A DNA stretch of 64,000 nucleotides from Comamonas endophytica (lineage in GTDB: Bacteria; Pseudomonadota; Gammaproteobacteria; Burkholderiales; Burkholderiaceae_C), in NCBI RefSeq assembly GCF_023634805.2, contig NZ_CP106881.1, positions 744,001 to 808,000 of the forward strand, written 5' to 3'. Positions 35,342-47,165 of the stretch are shown piece after piece (position 1 is the stretch's first letter; every line of letters starts with the position of its first letter). The notes below the pieces were generated by a model that saw only the letters and a list, made by a program, of their open reading frames with translations, was not told the DNA's origin and did not search any database. The position numbers and the translations under genes were made by a program.

Positions 35342-36703
35342 CTAGCGGGCATCGCGTTCGCGCGAACGGCTGTTGTCGCGCGCACGGACTTCATTCGACA
35401 TGGGGGCAGGCACGGGGGCCGCGCCCGGGGCGGGGGTGGCGGCTGCGCCGGCGGCGGCATCGGCGGGCGCCGCGCCCTGGCCGGTGGCCTGCATGATCTT
35501 GTCCAGCGGCAGGTACAGCAGGTTCGAGCCCTGGCGCGAATCGACCAGCACCTTGGTCACGTTGCCGTAGATCTGCTGCATGCTCTCCAGGTACAGGCGC
35601 TCGCGCGTGACCTGGGGCGCCTTCTGGTATTCGGCCTGCAGCGCGCTGAAGCGCTGGGCGTCACCCTGGGCCTGGGCGACGATGCGTTCCTTGTAGCCCG
35701 CGGCTTCCTCCAGCATGCGCGAGGCGACACCGGTGGCGCGCGGCACCACGTCGTTGGCATAGGCCTGGGCCTCGTTCTTGGCGCGCTCGCGCTCCTGGCC
35801 GGCGCGCAGCACGTCGTCGAAAGATGCCTGCACCTGTTCGGGCGGACGCACGCCGCTTTGCTGCAGGTTGATGCCCACGACTTCGACGCCGACCCTGTAG
35901 CGGTCGAGGATGGTCTGCATCAGCGCGCGCACGCGCGGCGCGATCTGGTCGCGTTCGTCCTGCATCGCTGCGTCCATGGACATCTTGCCGACCACTTCGC
36001 GCACCGCGGTCTCGGCCGCCTGCACCACGGCATCGGCCGGATTGCGGCTCTCGAACAGCCAGGCGCGCGCATCGCTCAGGCGGTATTGCACGGCGAACTT
36101 GATCTCGACGATGTTCTCGTCGCGCGTGAGCATGGCCGACTCGCGCAGGCCCGTGCTCTTGATGACGTTGTCGCGGCCCACGTCGGCCGAGCGGATCTGC
36201 GACACGACCACCGTCTCGTGGCGCTGGATCGGATAGGGCAGGCGCCAGTTGAAGCCCGCGCCCACCGTGCTGCGGTACTTGCCGAACTGGGTGATGACGG
36301 CCTGCTGGCCTTCCTGCACGATGAAGAAGCCGGTGGCCAGCCAGATCGCCAGCGCCACGCCGACGATCAGGCCGATGCCCGCGCCGGCGTTCTTCATGTC
36401 GGGCTGGAAGCCACCGCCATTGCGCCCGCCGGGCGGCAGGCCGTTGCCGCCGTTCTTGCCGCGGAACAGGCCGGACAGCTTGCGGTTGAGGTCGCCCCAG
36501 AGCTCGTCCAGATCGGGCGGCGTGCCCTGTGGCTGGCGGTCGCGTCCGTTGGACGGCGGCGGCACCGGGCGGTCGGCGTCGGGCCGGGCGCCGTTCGGGT
36601 CCTTGTCATCGCCTCTGCCCCAGCGGGGGTCGTTCAGATTGAACATCCCCCGAAGGCGCTGGGGCAGCAGCGCCCAACGGGGCGCGCGTTGTGAAAAATT
36701 CAT
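35342..36703 (-). CDS. hflK: HflK, modulator of FtsH protease
   Basis: Partner of HflC in the FtsH-associated cage; 453 residues if the ATG at 36703 is used. A Gly/Pro/Asp-rich cytoplasmic segment beginning FNLNDPRWGRGDDKD precedes a single membrane helix (GLIVGVALAIWLATGFFIVQ), then the SPFH domain (EGQQAVITQFGKYRSTVG) and a charged coiled coil, ending in an Ala/Pro-rich tail. The start is uncertain: neither the ATG at 36703 nor the ATG at 36646, directly before FNLNDP, has a good ribosome site. It is 71 bases downstream of hflX. Confidence 0.94.
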   Translation of the reverse strand: MNFSQRAPRWALLPQRLRGMFNLNDPRWGRGDDKDPNGARPDADRPVPPPSNGRDRQPQGTPPDLDELWGDLNRKLSGLFRGKNGGNGLPPGGRNGGGFQPDMKNAGAGIGLIVGVALAIWLATGFFIVQEGQQAVITQFGKYRSTVGAGFNWRLPYPIQRHETVVVSQIRSADVGRDNVIKSTGLRESAMLTRDENIVEIKFAVQYRLSDARAWLFESRNPADAVVQAAETAVREVVGKMSMDAAMQDERDQIAPRVRALMQTILDRYRVGVEVVGINLQQSGVRPPEQVQASFDDVLRAGQERERAKNEAQAYANDVVPRATGVASRMLEEAAGYKERIVAQAQGDAQRFSALQAEYQKAPQVTRERLYLESMQQIYGNVTKVLVDSRQGSNLLYLPLDKIMQATGQGAAPADAAAGAAATPAPGAAPVPAPMSNEVRARDNSRSRERDAR

Positions 36704-36774
36704 GCGAAAAGTCTCGGTTTTTCAAAAAAAGACAGGGATCCCTTCGGCATTTTGCCCAGACAGGGCTTGGCGCC

Positions 36775-37938
36775 TCATAAATCAGCGGGTGTGTCGGGGG
36801 TCTTATCCGCCCCCTTCGCAGCCAGCACGTGCTCCGTGAGCAGCTGGCGCAATGCCGGCAGGCCCTCGCCCGCGCGCGCGCTGACGAACAGCCGCGGCAC
36901 GGCCTGGCCGTCCCACTCGTAGCTGTCTTGCAGCTGCGCCGGCCGCTGCTCGGCGGGCACCGCGTCGAGCTTGTTGAAGACCAGCAGCTGCGGAATGCCA
37001 TCGGCGCCGATTTCGGCCAGCACCTTCTGCACTTCGGCGATCTGCTCGGGGTACGCCGGGTTCGAGGCATCGACCACGTGCAGCAGCAGGTCGGCATCCA
37101 CCGCCTCCTGCAGCGTGGCCTGGAACGCATCGACCAGCCCGTGCGGCAGGTCGCGGATGAAACCCACGGTGTCCGACAGGGACACGGATTGGCGCGCATC
37201 GCTCAGATACAACTGGCGCGTCGTGGTGTCGAGCGTGGCGAACAGCTGGTCGGCGGCATAGGCGCCGGCCTTGACCAGCGCGTTGAACAGCGTCGACTTG
37301 CCGGCGTTGGTGTAGCCGACCAGCGAGACGTTGAACACGTCCCGGCGCTCGCGCTGGCGGCGCTGCGTGGCGCGCTGCTTCTTGACCTTGGCCAGCCGCT
37401 CGCGCGTGCTCTTGATCGACTTGTCGATCATCCGGCGGTCGAGCTCGATCTGCGTTTCGCCCGGGCCGCCGCGCCCGCCGATGCCGCCGCGCTGGCGCTC
37501 CAGGTGCGACCAGCGCCGCACCAGGCGCGTGGCCAGGTATTGCAGGCGCGCCAGCTCCACCTGGAGCTTGCCTTCATGGCTGCGCGCGCGCTGGCCGAAG
37601 ATCTCGAGAATCAGCAGGGTCCGGTCGGTGACCGGCATGTCGAGGTGGCGCTCGAGGTTGCGCTGCTGCGCCGGGCTCAGCGCCTGGTCGAACAGGACTT
37701 CCTGCGCGCCGTGCATCTGCGCCAGCATGCGGATCTCGTCGGCCTTGCCGCTGCCGACGAACAGCGCCGCGTCGGGTACCTTGCGTTTGCAGGCCAGGCG
37801 CGCCACGGGATCGAGCCCCGCGGTCTCGGCCAGCAGGCCGAGCTCCTCGAGCTCGGCATCGAAATGGGGCAGCCCGAAATCCACACCGACCAGAAGGACC
37901 GGTGTGGCGGAGCCGTTGGGGGTGTCAGAGGTGCCCAT
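36775..37938 (-). CDS. hflX: GTPase HflX
   Basis: Ribosome-associated GTPase of 387 residues that helps rescue or split stalled ribosomes. The N-terminal domain (about 20-190) holds FDQALSPAQQRNLE and the glycine-rich GGIGGRGGPGETQIELDRR. The G domain has G1 GYTNAGKST, G3 DTVGFIRDLPH, G4 NKLD and G5 SARAGEG. It lies between hfq and hflK, the conserved proteobacterial order; the 60-base gap to hfq suggests co-transcription. Ends normally with a short acidic C-terminus. Confidence 0.97.
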   Translation of the reverse strand: MGTSDTPNGSATPVLLVGVDFGLPHFDAELEELGLLAETAGLDPVARLACKRKVPDAALFVGSGKADEIRMLAQMHGAQEVLFDQALSPAQQRNLERHLDMPVTDRTLLILEIFGQRARSHEGKLQVELARLQYLATRLVRRWSHLERQRGGIGGRGGPGETQIELDRRMIDKSIKSTRERLAKVKKQRATQRRQRERRDVFNVSLVGYTNAGKSTLFNALVKAGAYAADQLFATLDTTTRQLYLSDARQSVSLSDTVGFIRDLPHGLVDAFQATLQEAVDADLLLHVVDASNPAYPEQIAEVQKVLAEIGADGIPQLLVFNKLDAVPAEQRPAQLQDSYEWDGQAVPRLFVSARAGEGLPALRQLLTEHVLAAKGADKTPDTPADL

Positions 37939-37998
37939 GGAATGTTCCGTTCAGCACGCGACTCCCTGAAAGCAGGAAAAAGACTGGGTGGTGCAATC

Positions 37999-38256
37999 TC
38001 AGGCGCCGGCGGCTTCGTTGTCTGCGGCGGTTTCAGCCGTGGAGAAGTTCACGGCACGGCCGGGAACGATGGTGGAAATCGCGTGCTTGTACACCATTTG
38101 CGTGACGGTGTTGCGCAGCAGCACGACATATTGGTCGAAGGACTCGATCTGGCCCTGCAGCTTGATGCCGTTGACCAGATAGATGGACACCGGCACATGC
38201 TCGCGGCGCAGCGCGTTGAGGAACGGGTCTTGAAGGAGTTGGCCTTTGTTGCTCAC
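37999..38256 (-). CDS. hfq: RNA chaperone Hfq
   Basis: Hexameric Sm-like RNA chaperone of 85 residues, acting in small-RNA regulation. The Sm1 motif is [20 protein letters not shown] and the Sm2 motif is [13 protein letters not shown]; the proximal-face residues QLLQDPFLN near the start are conserved. The C-terminal tail is very short (about 15 residues, Ala/Glu-rich), as in other betaproteobacteria. It has a 99-base gap to der that contains a hairpin, so hfq may have its own promoter there. Confidence 0.98.
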   Translation of the reverse strand: MSNKGQLLQDPFLNALRREHVPVSIYLVNGIKLQGQIESFDQYVVLLRNTVTQMVYKHAISTIVPGRAVNFSTAETAADNEAAGA

Positions 38257-38307
38257 GATATTCTCCGTGTTCGGGGAGTGTTGTTGTAAACCGACACCTT
38301 ACCACAG

Positions 38308-38346
38308 AGCCTTGCGCGTCCCGCATCACCGGGAATTTGCAAGGCT
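38308..38346 (-). other. Two-tier hairpin in the der-hfq intergenic region
   Basis: Outer arms AGCCTTGC (38308-38315) and GCAAGGCT (38339-38346) enclose an inner CCCG/CGGG pair (38320-38323 and 38330-38333). It falls 9 bases after the der stop and before hfq. It may be an inefficient terminator or a processed RNA element; no T run follows on the minus strand, so termination is doubtful. Confidence 0.45.
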
Positions 38347-38355
38347 TTCGACCTG

Positions 38356-39699
38356 TTACTTGTCTTTGTCCGTGAACGGATTGTGCGAGGTCTTCATCTC
38401 GATGCGCAGCGGCGTGCCCACCAGGTTGAACTCCTTGCGGAACCGCCCTTCGAGGAAGCGCTTGTAGGCATCCGTGACATGCTCGAGCGAATTGCCGTGC
38501 ACGACGATGACCGGCGGGTTCATGCCGCCCTGGTGCGCATAGCGCATCTTGGGGCGGAACATGCCGGCGCGCTTGGGCGCCTGGAACTGCACGGCCTCGA
38601 GCAGCAGGCGCGTGAGCACCGGGGTCGACATCTTGCAGGTCGCAGCCTTGTGCGCCTGGGCAATCGAGCCCCACAGCGGCCCCAGCCCCTGGCGCTTGCG
38701 CGCCGAGATGAAGTGCAGCGAGGCGAATTTCAGGAAGGACAGGCGCGACTCGATGGAGCGCTGCAGCAGCTCGCGCTGGTAGTCGTCCACCGCATCCCAC
38801 TTGTTGACCGCGAGCACCACGGCGCGGCCGCTTTCCAGGATGAAGCCGGCGATGTGCGAATCCTGCTCGGTCACGCCCTGCGTGGCGTCGATCAGCAGCA
38901 GCACGACGTTGGCCGACTCGATGGCCTGCAGCGTCTTGACCACCGAGAACTTCTCGATGGCTTCGAAGACCTTGCCCTTGCGGCGCAGGCCCGCGGTGTC
39001 GATCAGCTCGAACTTCTGGCCGTTGCGCTCGAAAGGCACGGAGATCGCGTCGCGCGTCGTGCCGGGCATGTCGAAGGCCACCAGGCGCTCCTCGCCCAGC
39101 CAGGTGTTGATCAGCGTCGACTTGCCGGCGTTGGGCCGGCCGGCCACGGCCAGCTTGATGGGCCCGAGCTCGCCGTCCTCCAAGGAGTCCTCCTCGGGCT
39201 CGGGCAGGTTCAGCGGCTCGAGCGCGAGCTCGACCAGGCCGCGCATGCCCTGGCCATGGGCCGCGGACACCGGGTGCACCTGGCCCAGGCCCAGCTCATA
39301 GAACTCGGTGAGCTGCGCGCCCTCGAGCATGCCCTCGGCCTTGTTGGCGATCAGCAGGCAGGGCTTGCCCAGGCGGCGCAGGTATTTCGCGATGTCATGG
39401 TCCTGGGCGGACACACCGGCGCGCGCATCGACGACGAACACGACCACGTCGGCTTCGGCCACGGCCTGCTGCGTCTGCTTGGCCATCTCCTTGAAGATGC
39501 CGCTGGAGGCATCGGGTTCGAAGCCGCCGGTGTCGATCACGATGTACTCGTGCTTGCCCTGCTTGCCCTGGCCGTAATGGCGGTCCCGCGTCAACCCGGC
39601 AAAGTCGGCGACGATCGCATCCCTCGACTTGGTAAGCCGATTGAACAGCGTCGATTTGCCCACATTCGGGCGCCCCACTAGGGCAATAACTGGCTTCAT
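38356..39699 (-). CDS. der: Ribosome-assembly GTPase Der (EngA)
   Basis: Double-GTPase needed for 50S assembly, 447 residues. The start is the ATG at 39699 ([20 protein letters not shown]). The first G domain has [15 protein letters not shown] and NKAEG; the second, from about residue 180, has [20 protein letters not shown] and NKWD. A KH-like domain (about 360-447) closes the protein with [20 protein letters not shown] basic segments (seen as [15 protein letters not shown]). It lies 13 bases after bamB in the same direction. Confidence 0.97.
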   Translation of the reverse strand: MKPVIALVGRPNVGKSTLFNRLTKSRDAIVADFAGLTRDRHYGQGKQGKHEYIVIDTGGFEPDASSGIFKEMAKQTQQAVAEADVVVFVVDARAGVSAQDHDIAKYLRRLGKPCLLIANKAEGMLEGAQLTEFYELGLGQVHPVSAAHGQGMRGLVELALEPLNLPEPEEDSLEDGELGPIKLAVAGRPNAGKSTLINTWLGEERLVAFDMPGTTRDAISVPFERNGQKFELIDTAGLRRKGKVFEAIEKFSVVKTLQAIESANVVLLLIDATQGVTEQDSHIAGFILESGRAVVLAVNKWDAVDDYQRELLQRSIESRLSFLKFASLHFISARKRQGLGPLWGSIAQAHKAATCKMSTPVLTRLLLEAVQFQAPKRAGMFRPKMRYAHQGGMNPPVIVVHGNSLEHVTDAYKRFLEGRFRKEFNLVGTPLRIEMKTSHNPFTDKDK

Positions 39700-39712
39700 C
39701 CCCAAATACCTA

Positions 39713-40855
39713 TCAATCCGGCCGGAAGCCGTACACGCCACCATTGCGCGTCACGACCACCAGCGTATCCGCAGCCACCACCGGTGCTGCAGCAATCCCG
39801 GAGTCATCGGTTGTCAGGCGGTTCAGCGGTGAACCGTCCTCTCTGGACAACAGATGCACCAGACCATCGTCATCGCCCACCACCACCGAGCGTCCCAGCA
39901 GCAAGGGTGCCGAGAGCTTGCGCAGTTGCAGGCGATCCGTGGACCACAGGCGGCTGCCATCGGCGCGCCGCCATGCGATCACTGTTCCATTCCCCTCGGT
40001 GCCGACGATGCGCTCGGCATCGCCGCCGATGCCCTGCGCGCCGCGCGCCGGCTGGGCCCATTGCGCGCGCGCGCTGGCCGTATCGACGCAGGCCACCGTG
40101 GCCTGGAAGGTGCGCGCGCACAGCTGGCTGCCGTCGCGGTGCATCGGGCCCACCAGGTCGACCAGGCGCTCGACGTCGTTGGTGCCGCGCGGGCTGGCCA
40201 GCGGCGCCTCCCACAGCACCGCGCCGTTGTCGGGGTTCAGGCCCACGAGCCGGCCCGACAGGCCCGCCACCAGCGTGTCGCCCACGGCCGTGAGCACGCC
40301 CGCCTGGCGCAGCACCAGCGATTCGCCGGTGCGCTGCTGGACCCAGAGCTGGCGTCCGTCCTCTGCATCGAAGGCGGTCAGCGCGCGGTCGGCCGTCAGC
40401 ACGAACACGCGGCCGCCGGCCACCAGCGGCGGCGTGTACGAGGCCGCGGGCAGGCGCTTGCGCCAGACCTCGCGGCCCTGCTCCAGCAGCACCACCTCGT
40501 TGCTGCGCGTCACCACGGACTGCAGGCGGCCGTTGCCGCCCACGCCCGCCGTTAGTGGCTGGCCGACCTTCGCCTGCCACAGCGAGGCGCCCGAATTGGC
40601 ATCCAGTGCCTGCAGGCTGCCGTCGAGGCTGGCCAGCACCAGCGTCGCGCCATGCACGTCCACCACCAGCGGCAGCTGACCCAGCGGCGCGATCTTGGCC
40701 GTCCAGCTCTTTTGCACCGGCAGCAGGACCACGTTCGGGCCCAGATCCGCGGGTTTCACCTTGCTGGAATTCCAGAACGCGCAGCCGCCAAGGCTGACGA
40801 TCAGACCCAGGGTACAGAGGCTGCGCACCAGGCGCTTGGGCAGGCTGCGGTTCAT
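39713..40855 (-). CDS. bamB: Outer-membrane assembly lipoprotein BamB
   Basis: Eight-bladed PQQ-like beta-propeller lipoprotein of the BAM complex, 380 residues. The signal peptide ends in the lipobox SLGGC ([15 protein letters not shown]). Blades are visible as repeated Trp/Gly segments: [58 protein letters not shown] and [19 protein letters not shown]. It overlaps the preceding gene by ATGA (4 bases) and is followed after 13 bases by der, the conserved order yfgM-bamB-der. Confidence 0.96.
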   Translation of the reverse strand: MNRSLPKRLVRSLCTLGLIVSLGGCAFWNSSKVKPADLGPNVVLLPVQKSWTAKIAPLGQLPLVVDVHGATLVLASLDGSLQALDANSGASLWQAKVGQPLTAGVGGNGRLQSVVTRSNEVVLLEQGREVWRKRLPAASYTPPLVAGGRVFVLTADRALTAFDAEDGRQLWVQQRTGESLVLRQAGVLTAVGDTLVAGLSGRLVGLNPDNGAVLWEAPLASPRGTNDVERLVDLVGPMHRDGSQLCARTFQATVACVDTASARAQWAQPARGAQGIGGDAERIVGTEGNGTVIAWRRADGSRLWSTDRLQLRKLSAPLLLGRSVVVGDDDGLVHLLSREDGSPLNRLTTDDSGIAAAPVVAADTLVVVTRNGGVYGFRPD

Positions 40856-41526
40856 AGTTTGGCTTCCGTTGGGCTGGGCTGGGCCTGCACCTGCACACCC
40901 AGCGCGTTGAGCTTGAATTCCACCAGGCGGCGGTAATCGACCTGGCTGTCGAAGGCCTTGTAGGCCTTCTCGTATTCCGCCACGGCCTCGGTCTTCTTGT
41001 CCTGCAGCGCCAGCGCGTCGCCGCGGCGGTCGGCAGCCACGGCGGTGAACTCCGCGGGGAAGCCGGCCGACAGCTGCTGCAGGGCGGCATCGGGCTGCTT
41101 CTGCTCGATCAGCACCGCCGCCAGGCGCAGGCGCGCGAGCGACTTCAGGCCTTCATCGCTGCCCTTGTCGGCGACCCAGGTCAAAGCCTCCTTGGACTGA
41201 TCCCACTGGCCCGCGTCGCCATAGGCCTTCGCGGCCAGCAGGCCCGCCTGCGCCGCCTGCTGCGTGGCGGCGTAGCTGCTCTTGAGGTCCGCGAGCGCCT
41301 GGCCGATGCGGTCGAGCTGCTGGCCCTCGACGGCCTGCGTCACCGCATCCGCCAGCGCCGCCGCCTGCGTGGACTGGCGTGCCTGCCAGTACTGGTAGCC
41401 ATTCCAGGCCGCAAAACCGCCTAGCACGACAACCAGGGCACCCGTGATCGGGGTACCCCATTTGTTCCAGAAATGCTTGAGCTGGTCAAGTTGCTCTTGT
41501 TCTTCGAGGTCGAAATGTTGGGCCAT
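40852..41526 (-). CDS. YfgM-type tetratricopeptide inner-membrane protein
   Basis: A 224-residue protein with a short cytoplasmic start (MAQHFDLEEQEQLDQLKHFW), one membrane helix (PITGALVVVLGGFAAWNGY) and a periplasmic tetratricopeptide-like domain (about 55-215). The family (YfgM/AncA, TPR_21 type) binds the translocon and chaperones. The ATG is at 41526; the larger open frame through it is the shadow of hisS. It is 17 bases after hisS and overlaps bamB by 4 bases, matching the conserved hisS-yfgM-bamB order. Confidence 0.9.
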   Translation of the reverse strand: MAQHFDLEEQEQLDQLKHFWNKWGTPITGALVVVLGGFAAWNGYQYWQARQSTQAAALADAVTQAVEGQQLDRIGQALADLKSSYAATQQAAQAGLLAAKAYGDAGQWDQSKEALTWVADKGSDEGLKSLARLRLAAVLIEQKQPDAALQQLSAGFPAEFTAVAADRRGDALALQDKKTEAVAEYEKAYKAFDSQVDYRRLVEFKLNALGVQVQAQPSPTEAKL

Positions 41527-41543
41527 GGATGTGCTGGGTGTTT

Positions 41544-42878
41544 TCAGTCGGTTGATTGTAGAAGGGTCGCCCACTGCGCCACCGCGCCAAGGGATTGCGT
41601 GGTCTGCGCGCCGCTGCCGTCGCGCAGCGATTTCACCGTGACCTCGCCGCGCGCCAGTTCGTCCGCGCCGAAGACCAGCGCGAAGCGCGCGCCGCTGGCG
41701 TCGGCTTTCTTGAACTGCGACTTCATGCTGCCCATGCCCTCGCCTGCGCCGCCTGCAGCGCCCGAAGGGCTGTGCATCTGCACGCTGACGCCGGCTGCGC
41801 GCAGCTGCTGCACCACGCGGCTGACCTGCGCCAGCGCCGCGGCATCGGGCACCACGGCGTAGGCGTCGGGCACGGGCGCGGCCGTGGCCACGCCGGCCTC
41901 CTTGACCAGTTCGAGCACGCGCTCGACGCCCAGCGCCCAGCCCACGGCCGGCGCGGCCTTGCCGCCGATCTGCTCGATCAGATAGTCGTAGCGGCCGCCG
42001 CCGCAGATCGTGCCCTGCGAGCCCAGCTGGTCGGTGATGAACTCGAACACCGTCAGGTTGTAGTAGTCCATGCCGCGCACCAGGCGCGGGTTGATGCTCC
42101 AGGCGACGCCGTTGGCGTCGAGGATCGCGGTGACGGTGTTCAGGTGGGCGAGCGAGGCCTCGCCCAGGAAGTCCAGCAGCCGCGGCGCGGCCTGGACCAT
42201 GGCCTGCATGGCCGGGTTCTTGGTGTCGAGGATGCGCAGCGGGTTGCTGTGCAGGCGGCGCTTGGCTTCCTCGTCCAGCAGCTCGTGGTGCTGCTCCAGG
42301 TAGGCGATCAGCGCCGCGCGGTGCGCCTTGCGCTCCTCGGGCTGGCCCAGGCTGTTGAGCTCCAGGCGCACCTGCTGCAGGCCCAGTTCCTTCCACAGCG
42401 CGTCGGCCAGCAGGATCAGCTCGGCATCGACCTCGGCGCCGTGGAAGCCCAGCGCTTCCGCGCCGATCTGGTGGAACTGGCGGTAGCGGCCGCGCTGCGG
42501 GCGCTCGTGGCGGAACATCGGGCCCATGTAGTACAGGCGCTTGCCGCCGTCGTACAGCAGGTTGCTTTCCACCACCGCGCGCACCACGCCGGCCGTGGCC
42601 TCGGGGCGCAGCGTCAGCTGCTCGCCGTTGAGCCGGTCCTCGAAGGAGTACATCTCCTTTTCCACGATATCGGTCACCTCGCCCAGGCCGCGCACGAACA
42701 GCGGGGTCGGCTCGACGATGGGCGTGCGGATGTTGCGGTAGGCATAGCGCTGCATCAGGCTGCGCACCTTGCCTTCCAGCCATTCCCAGCGGGCGGAATC
42801 GGGTGGAAGGATATCGTTCATGCCTTTGACGGCAACAATCTTTCCCGGCTTGGGAGAGGCTTTGGTTTCAGTGGTCAC
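41544..42878 (-). CDS. hisS: Histidyl-tRNA synthetase
   Basis: Class II synthetase charging tRNA-His, 444 residues. It starts at a GTG (42878). Motifs are [17 protein letters not shown], motif 2 [20 protein letters not shown] ([20 protein letters not shown]), the histidine A loop [15 protein letters not shown] and motif 3 [10 protein letters not shown]. The C-terminal anticodon-binding domain is present (PDAYAVVPD to the end), which separates it from HisZ. It is 60 bases after ispG on the same strand. Confidence 0.97.
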   Translation of the reverse strand: MTTETKASPKPGKIVAVKGMNDILPPDSARWEWLEGKVRSLMQRYAYRNIRTPIVEPTPLFVRGLGEVTDIVEKEMYSFEDRLNGEQLTLRPEATAGVVRAVVESNLLYDGGKRLYYMGPMFRHERPQRGRYRQFHQIGAEALGFHGAEVDAELILLADALWKELGLQQVRLELNSLGQPEERKAHRAALIAYLEQHHELLDEEAKRRLHSNPLRILDTKNPAMQAMVQAAPRLLDFLGEASLAHLNTVTAILDANGVAWSINPRLVRGMDYYNLTVFEFITDQLGSQGTICGGGRYDYLIEQIGGKAAPAVGWALGVERVLELVKEAGVATAAPVPDAYAVVPDAAALAQVSRVVQQLRAAGVSVQMHSPSGAAGGAGEGMGSMKSQFKKADASGARFALVFGADELARGEVTVKSLRDGSGAQTTQSLGAVAQWATLLQSTD

Positions 42879-42938
42879 GGCAAAAAATGGAGAAATGAAA
42901 AGACGGGCACGCGGGCCCGGGCAGCGCGCCGGATGCGG

Positions 42939-44201
<1,263 letters not shown>

Positions 44202-45161
44202 TTATTTCACCTCGAAGCGTGCGACATTGCGGCCCTGGGCCGCGGCCGCCAGGTCGAAAGCCTGGCCGCGCACCTGCAGCGTGGTCGCATCGACGCGGCC
44301 CACCACCACCTGCATTGGTACCTGCGCCGACACCTGCGCCGATTCACCGGCATTCAGCGTCTTGCTCAGCACCACCGCGCCGCGCGCATCCCTGACCTGG
44401 ATCCACGACGTTGCCGTGGCGTTGAACACCAGCGGCGCCTGCCCGGGCAGCGCCGGGGTCTCGGCCGCCGCGGGCAAGGCCTCGGCTGCCGCGGGAGCGG
44501 TCGCGGCAGCCGGCGCTGCGGCAGCCGGCGCTGCGGCCGCCGGCGTATCAGCCGGGGCCACCGGCAGCGCAGCGGCGGCGGGTGCATCTGCAACGGAAGC
44601 GGCGGGCAAAGCGGCCGCGGGCGCGGGCACGGCCTGCACCGGCTGGCTCACGGTGGCCGGAGCAGCGGCTCCCGGAGCGCCCTCGCCTGCAGCATCGCGA
44701 TCGAACAGGCCATCCGGCAGGAAATAGACCGCAGCCGCTGCCGCCAGCAGCACGACGACCGCGCCGATCGCCTTGCGCGACACGCCGCCGCTGCCGGCCG
44801 CCATGCCGCTGCTCTGGCGCTCCTTGATCGGCGCGTTCAGGAAGGTGCGCTGCGCGTCGAAGCCCTTGGCCGCGCTGCGCGGCAGCTTGTCCAGCACCGG
44901 TTGCGCTTCGAGCCCCAGCGTGCGGCAGATGCTCGACGCCAGGCCGCGCATGAACACGTGGTCGGAAAAAGCCGCGTAATCGTCGGCCTCGAGCGCCTCG
45001 AGCTTGTGCACCGGCACCTTGAGCGCGCCGGCCAGCGCCGCCACATGCAGCCCCGCGGCCTCGCGCGCCTGGCGCAACTGCTGTCCGGCCGTGGCCTGCG
45101 CGGGCGCCCCCGCCTGCTGCGTTTCCAAAACACCGGACACCGGCAACTCTCTCTCACTCAT
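44202..45161 (-). CDS. rodZ: RodZ-like helix-turn-helix/DUF4115 membrane protein
   Basis: Cytoskeletal membrane protein candidate of 319 residues. A cytoplasmic Cro/C1-type helix-turn-helix (about 25-90: AGQQLRQAREAAGLHVAAL, VHKLEALEADDYAAF, FMRGLASSICRTLGL) is followed by one membrane helix near residue 135 (IGAVVVLLAAAAAVYFL), a very long Ala/Pro low-complexity linker, and a C-terminal DUF4115 domain (APLVFNATATSWIQVRDARG). The ATG at 45161 overlaps the pilW stop as ATGAGTGA; a GTG at 45170 is possible. RodZ links MreB to the elongation machinery. Confidence 0.85.
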   Translation of the reverse strand: MSERELPVSGVLETQQAGAPAQATAGQQLRQAREAAGLHVAALAGALKVPVHKLEALEADDYAAFSDHVFMRGLASSICRTLGLEAQPVLDKLPRSAAKGFDAQRTFLNAPIKERQSSGMAAGSGGVSRKAIGAVVVLLAAAAAVYFLPDGLFDRDAAGEGAPGAAAPATVSQPVQAVPAPAAALPAASVADAPAAAALPVAPADTPAAAAPAAAAPAAATAPAAAEALPAAAETPALPGQAPLVFNATATSWIQVRDARGAVVLSKTLNAGESAQVSAQVPMQVVVGRVDATTLQVRGQAFDLAAAAQGRNVARFEVK

Positions 45162-45981
45162 TGAATGCACCCCGTTGATAGGCCAACCACTCGCGCGATT
45201 CCGGATAGCGACGTCCCAGCGCGCCGGCCAGCTGCTGCATGGCCAGCTCGTCGCGCAGGGAGCGCTCGATCTTGATGCCCAGCCACAGCGACTCGGCGTT
45301 GGCCTGCTCGCTGTTGTTCAGGCGGCGGATATAGAAACGCGCACGCGTCACTTCCCCCTGAACATACAGCACGTTGGCCAGGTTGTAGGTGACGACCGGG
45401 TTGCCGGAATCCATTTCGGAAGCCTTGAACAGCGCCTGCTCGGCCAGCTTGTGCTGGCCCGCGCTCTCGTGGCACAGGCCCTTGGCCATCCAGGTCTTGG
45501 CGGCCGCCTGGTAGCGCGGCTCGGCCAGCGCCGCGTCGAACTGCTGATCGGCCTGCGCGAAGCGCTTTTGCTGGCACAGCAGCCAGCCATAGTTGTGCAT
45601 GATGTTGGCGTCGCGCGGCGCCAGCGCCAGCGCGCGGCGGAAGGCCTCCTCGGCCAGCGCCGGGTCGCCCAGCTGCATGTAGATCAGGCCGCGCAGCTGC
45701 TGCGCCTCGGCATAGTTCGGATCGGTGGCCAGAGACTGCTTGATCTCGTCGAGCGCGATCTCGGTCTTGCCGAGCTGGAAATAGCTGGCCGCCAGCTCCA
45801 TGCGGATGCGCGCGCGGCGGCGCACTTCGCTTTCATCGGACGGCGTGACGATGTCGCCCTGGACGCTGGCTGCATCGCGCGGCCCGCTCGCACAGCCGGT
45901 GAGCAGCACCAGGCCCAGGCAGGCGGCAAGCCCCCAATGGCGACAGGAAGTGGGCAGCCGTGCGATGTTTCCAGGATTCAT
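45154..45981 (-). CDS. pilW: Type IV pilus biogenesis pilotin PilW/PilF
   Basis: Lipoprotein pilotin for the PilQ secretin, 275 residues. The signal peptide ends in lipobox LLTGC. About six tetratricopeptide repeats follow: ASYFQLGKTEIALDEIKQSL, NYAEAQQLRGLIYMQLGDPA, NIMHNYGWLLCQQKRFAQAD, CHESAGQHKLAEQALFKA and later NLANVLYVQGEVTRARFYI. It lies 21 bases after rlmN and overlaps rodZ. No pilin genes are nearby; this position is the usual one in beta- and gammaproteobacteria. Confidence 0.93.
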   Translation of the reverse strand: MNPGNIARLPTSCRHWGLAACLGLVLLTGCASGPRDAASVQGDIVTPSDESEVRRRARIRMELAASYFQLGKTEIALDEIKQSLATDPNYAEAQQLRGLIYMQLGDPALAEEAFRRALALAPRDANIMHNYGWLLCQQKRFAQADQQFDAALAEPRYQAAAKTWMAKGLCHESAGQHKLAEQALFKASEMDSGNPVVTYNLANVLYVQGEVTRARFYIRRLNNSEQANAESLWLGIKIERSLRDELAMQQLAGALGRRYPESREWLAYQRGAFNE

Positions 45982-46002
45982 GCCATGAGCCTTGTGTTTT
46001 CC

Positions 46003-47127
46003 TCAGGGAGCGGGAGCGATGGTGATGGTGCGGCGCTTGGCCATGCGCTCGGCGGCGCGCGTGCGGTCCTTGACATCGCCGGCCAGCTGGCCGCAGGCTG
46101 CATCGATGTCGTCGCCGCGCGTCTTGCGCACGGTGGTGACGATGCCCGCCTGGGTCAGGATGCGCGCGAATTCCGCCACCTGGCTGTTGGGCGAGCGCAG
46201 CAGGCCCGAGGCCGGAAACGGATTGAAGGGAATCAGGTTGAGCTTGCACCAGGGCCGGCCGCCGCCATGGCTGCGCACCAACCTGACCAGCTGCTCGGCA
46301 TGCTCGGGCTGGTCGTTGACGCCGTCGAGCATGCAGTATTCGAAGGTGATGAAGTCGCGCGGCGCGTGCTCGAGGTAGCGCTCGCAGGCCTGCATCAGTT
46401 CCTCGATCGGGTATTTGCGGTTCAGCGGCACCAGGTCGTCGCGCAGCGCGTCGATGGGCGCATGCAGCGACACCGCCAGCGCCACCGGGCAGTCCAGGCC
46501 CAGGCGGTCCATCATCGGCACGACGCCGGAGGTCGAGACCGTCACGCGCCGGCGCGACATGCCGTAGCCATGGTCGTCCAGCATGACGCGCAGCGCCGGC
46601 ACCAGCGCCGTGTAGTTCTGCAGCGGCTCGCCCATGCCCATCATCACCACGTTGGAGATGACGCGCTCGCTCACGCCCAGGCGCTTGCGCAGCGCATGCT
46701 CGGCAAACCACAGCTGGGCCAGGATCTCGCCCGTGGTGAGGTTGCGGCTGAAGCCCTGGTGGCCCGTCGAGCAGAAACGGCAGCCCACGGCACAGCCAGC
46801 CTGCGAGGAAATGCAAAGCGTGCCCCGGTCATCCTCGGGAATGAACACCGCTTCGACCGCATTGCCGTCGCCCACGTCAAACAGCCATTTGACGGTGCCG
46901 TCCTGGGACACATGCTCGGTGATGACCGGCAGCGCCGTGATGTGGGCACGCGCCTTGAGCTTCTCGCGCAGGGACTTGGCGAGATCGCTCATTTGTTCAA
47001 AGTCGCTCGCACCGCGCTGGTGGATCCAGCGAAACAGCTGCGTCGCCCTGAAACGCTTCTCCCCGAGCTGTTCGCAGTAGGCGCACAGTCCGTCGAGATC
47101 GAATTCGAGAAGGTTGGTGGTAGTCAT
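46003..47127 (-). CDS. rlmN: Dual-specificity 23S rRNA/tRNA methyltransferase RlmN
   Basis: Radical-SAM enzyme that methylates C2 of adenosine 2503 in 23S rRNA and A37 in some tRNAs; 374 residues. The iron-sulfur motif is [11 protein letters not shown] (CxxxCxxC); also seen are [21 protein letters not shown] and [11 protein letters not shown]. The catalytic C-terminal cysteine is near [14 protein letters not shown]. The ATG at 47127 ([11 protein letters not shown]) matches family N-termini; a GTG at 47145 adds six residues and has no better ribosome site. Confidence 0.97.
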   Translation of the reverse strand: MTTTNLLEFDLDGLCAYCEQLGEKRFRATQLFRWIHQRGASDFEQMSDLAKSLREKLKARAHITALPVITEHVSQDGTVKWLFDVGDGNAVEAVFIPEDDRGTLCISSQAGCAVGCRFCSTGHQGFSRNLTTGEILAQLWFAEHALRKRLGVSERVISNVVMMGMGEPLQNYTALVPALRVMLDDHGYGMSRRRVTVSTSGVVPMMDRLGLDCPVALAVSLHAPIDALRDDLVPLNRKYPIEELMQACERYLEHAPRDFITFEYCMLDGVNDQPEHAEQLVRLVRSHGGGRPWCKLNLIPFNPFPASGLLRSPNSQVAEFARILTQAGIVTTVRKTRGDDIDAACGQLAGDVKDRTRAAERMAKRRTITIAPAP

Positions 47128-47165
47128 ATCGGCATGCAGGTCCACGCCGGCCGCCAGGCGCCGCC

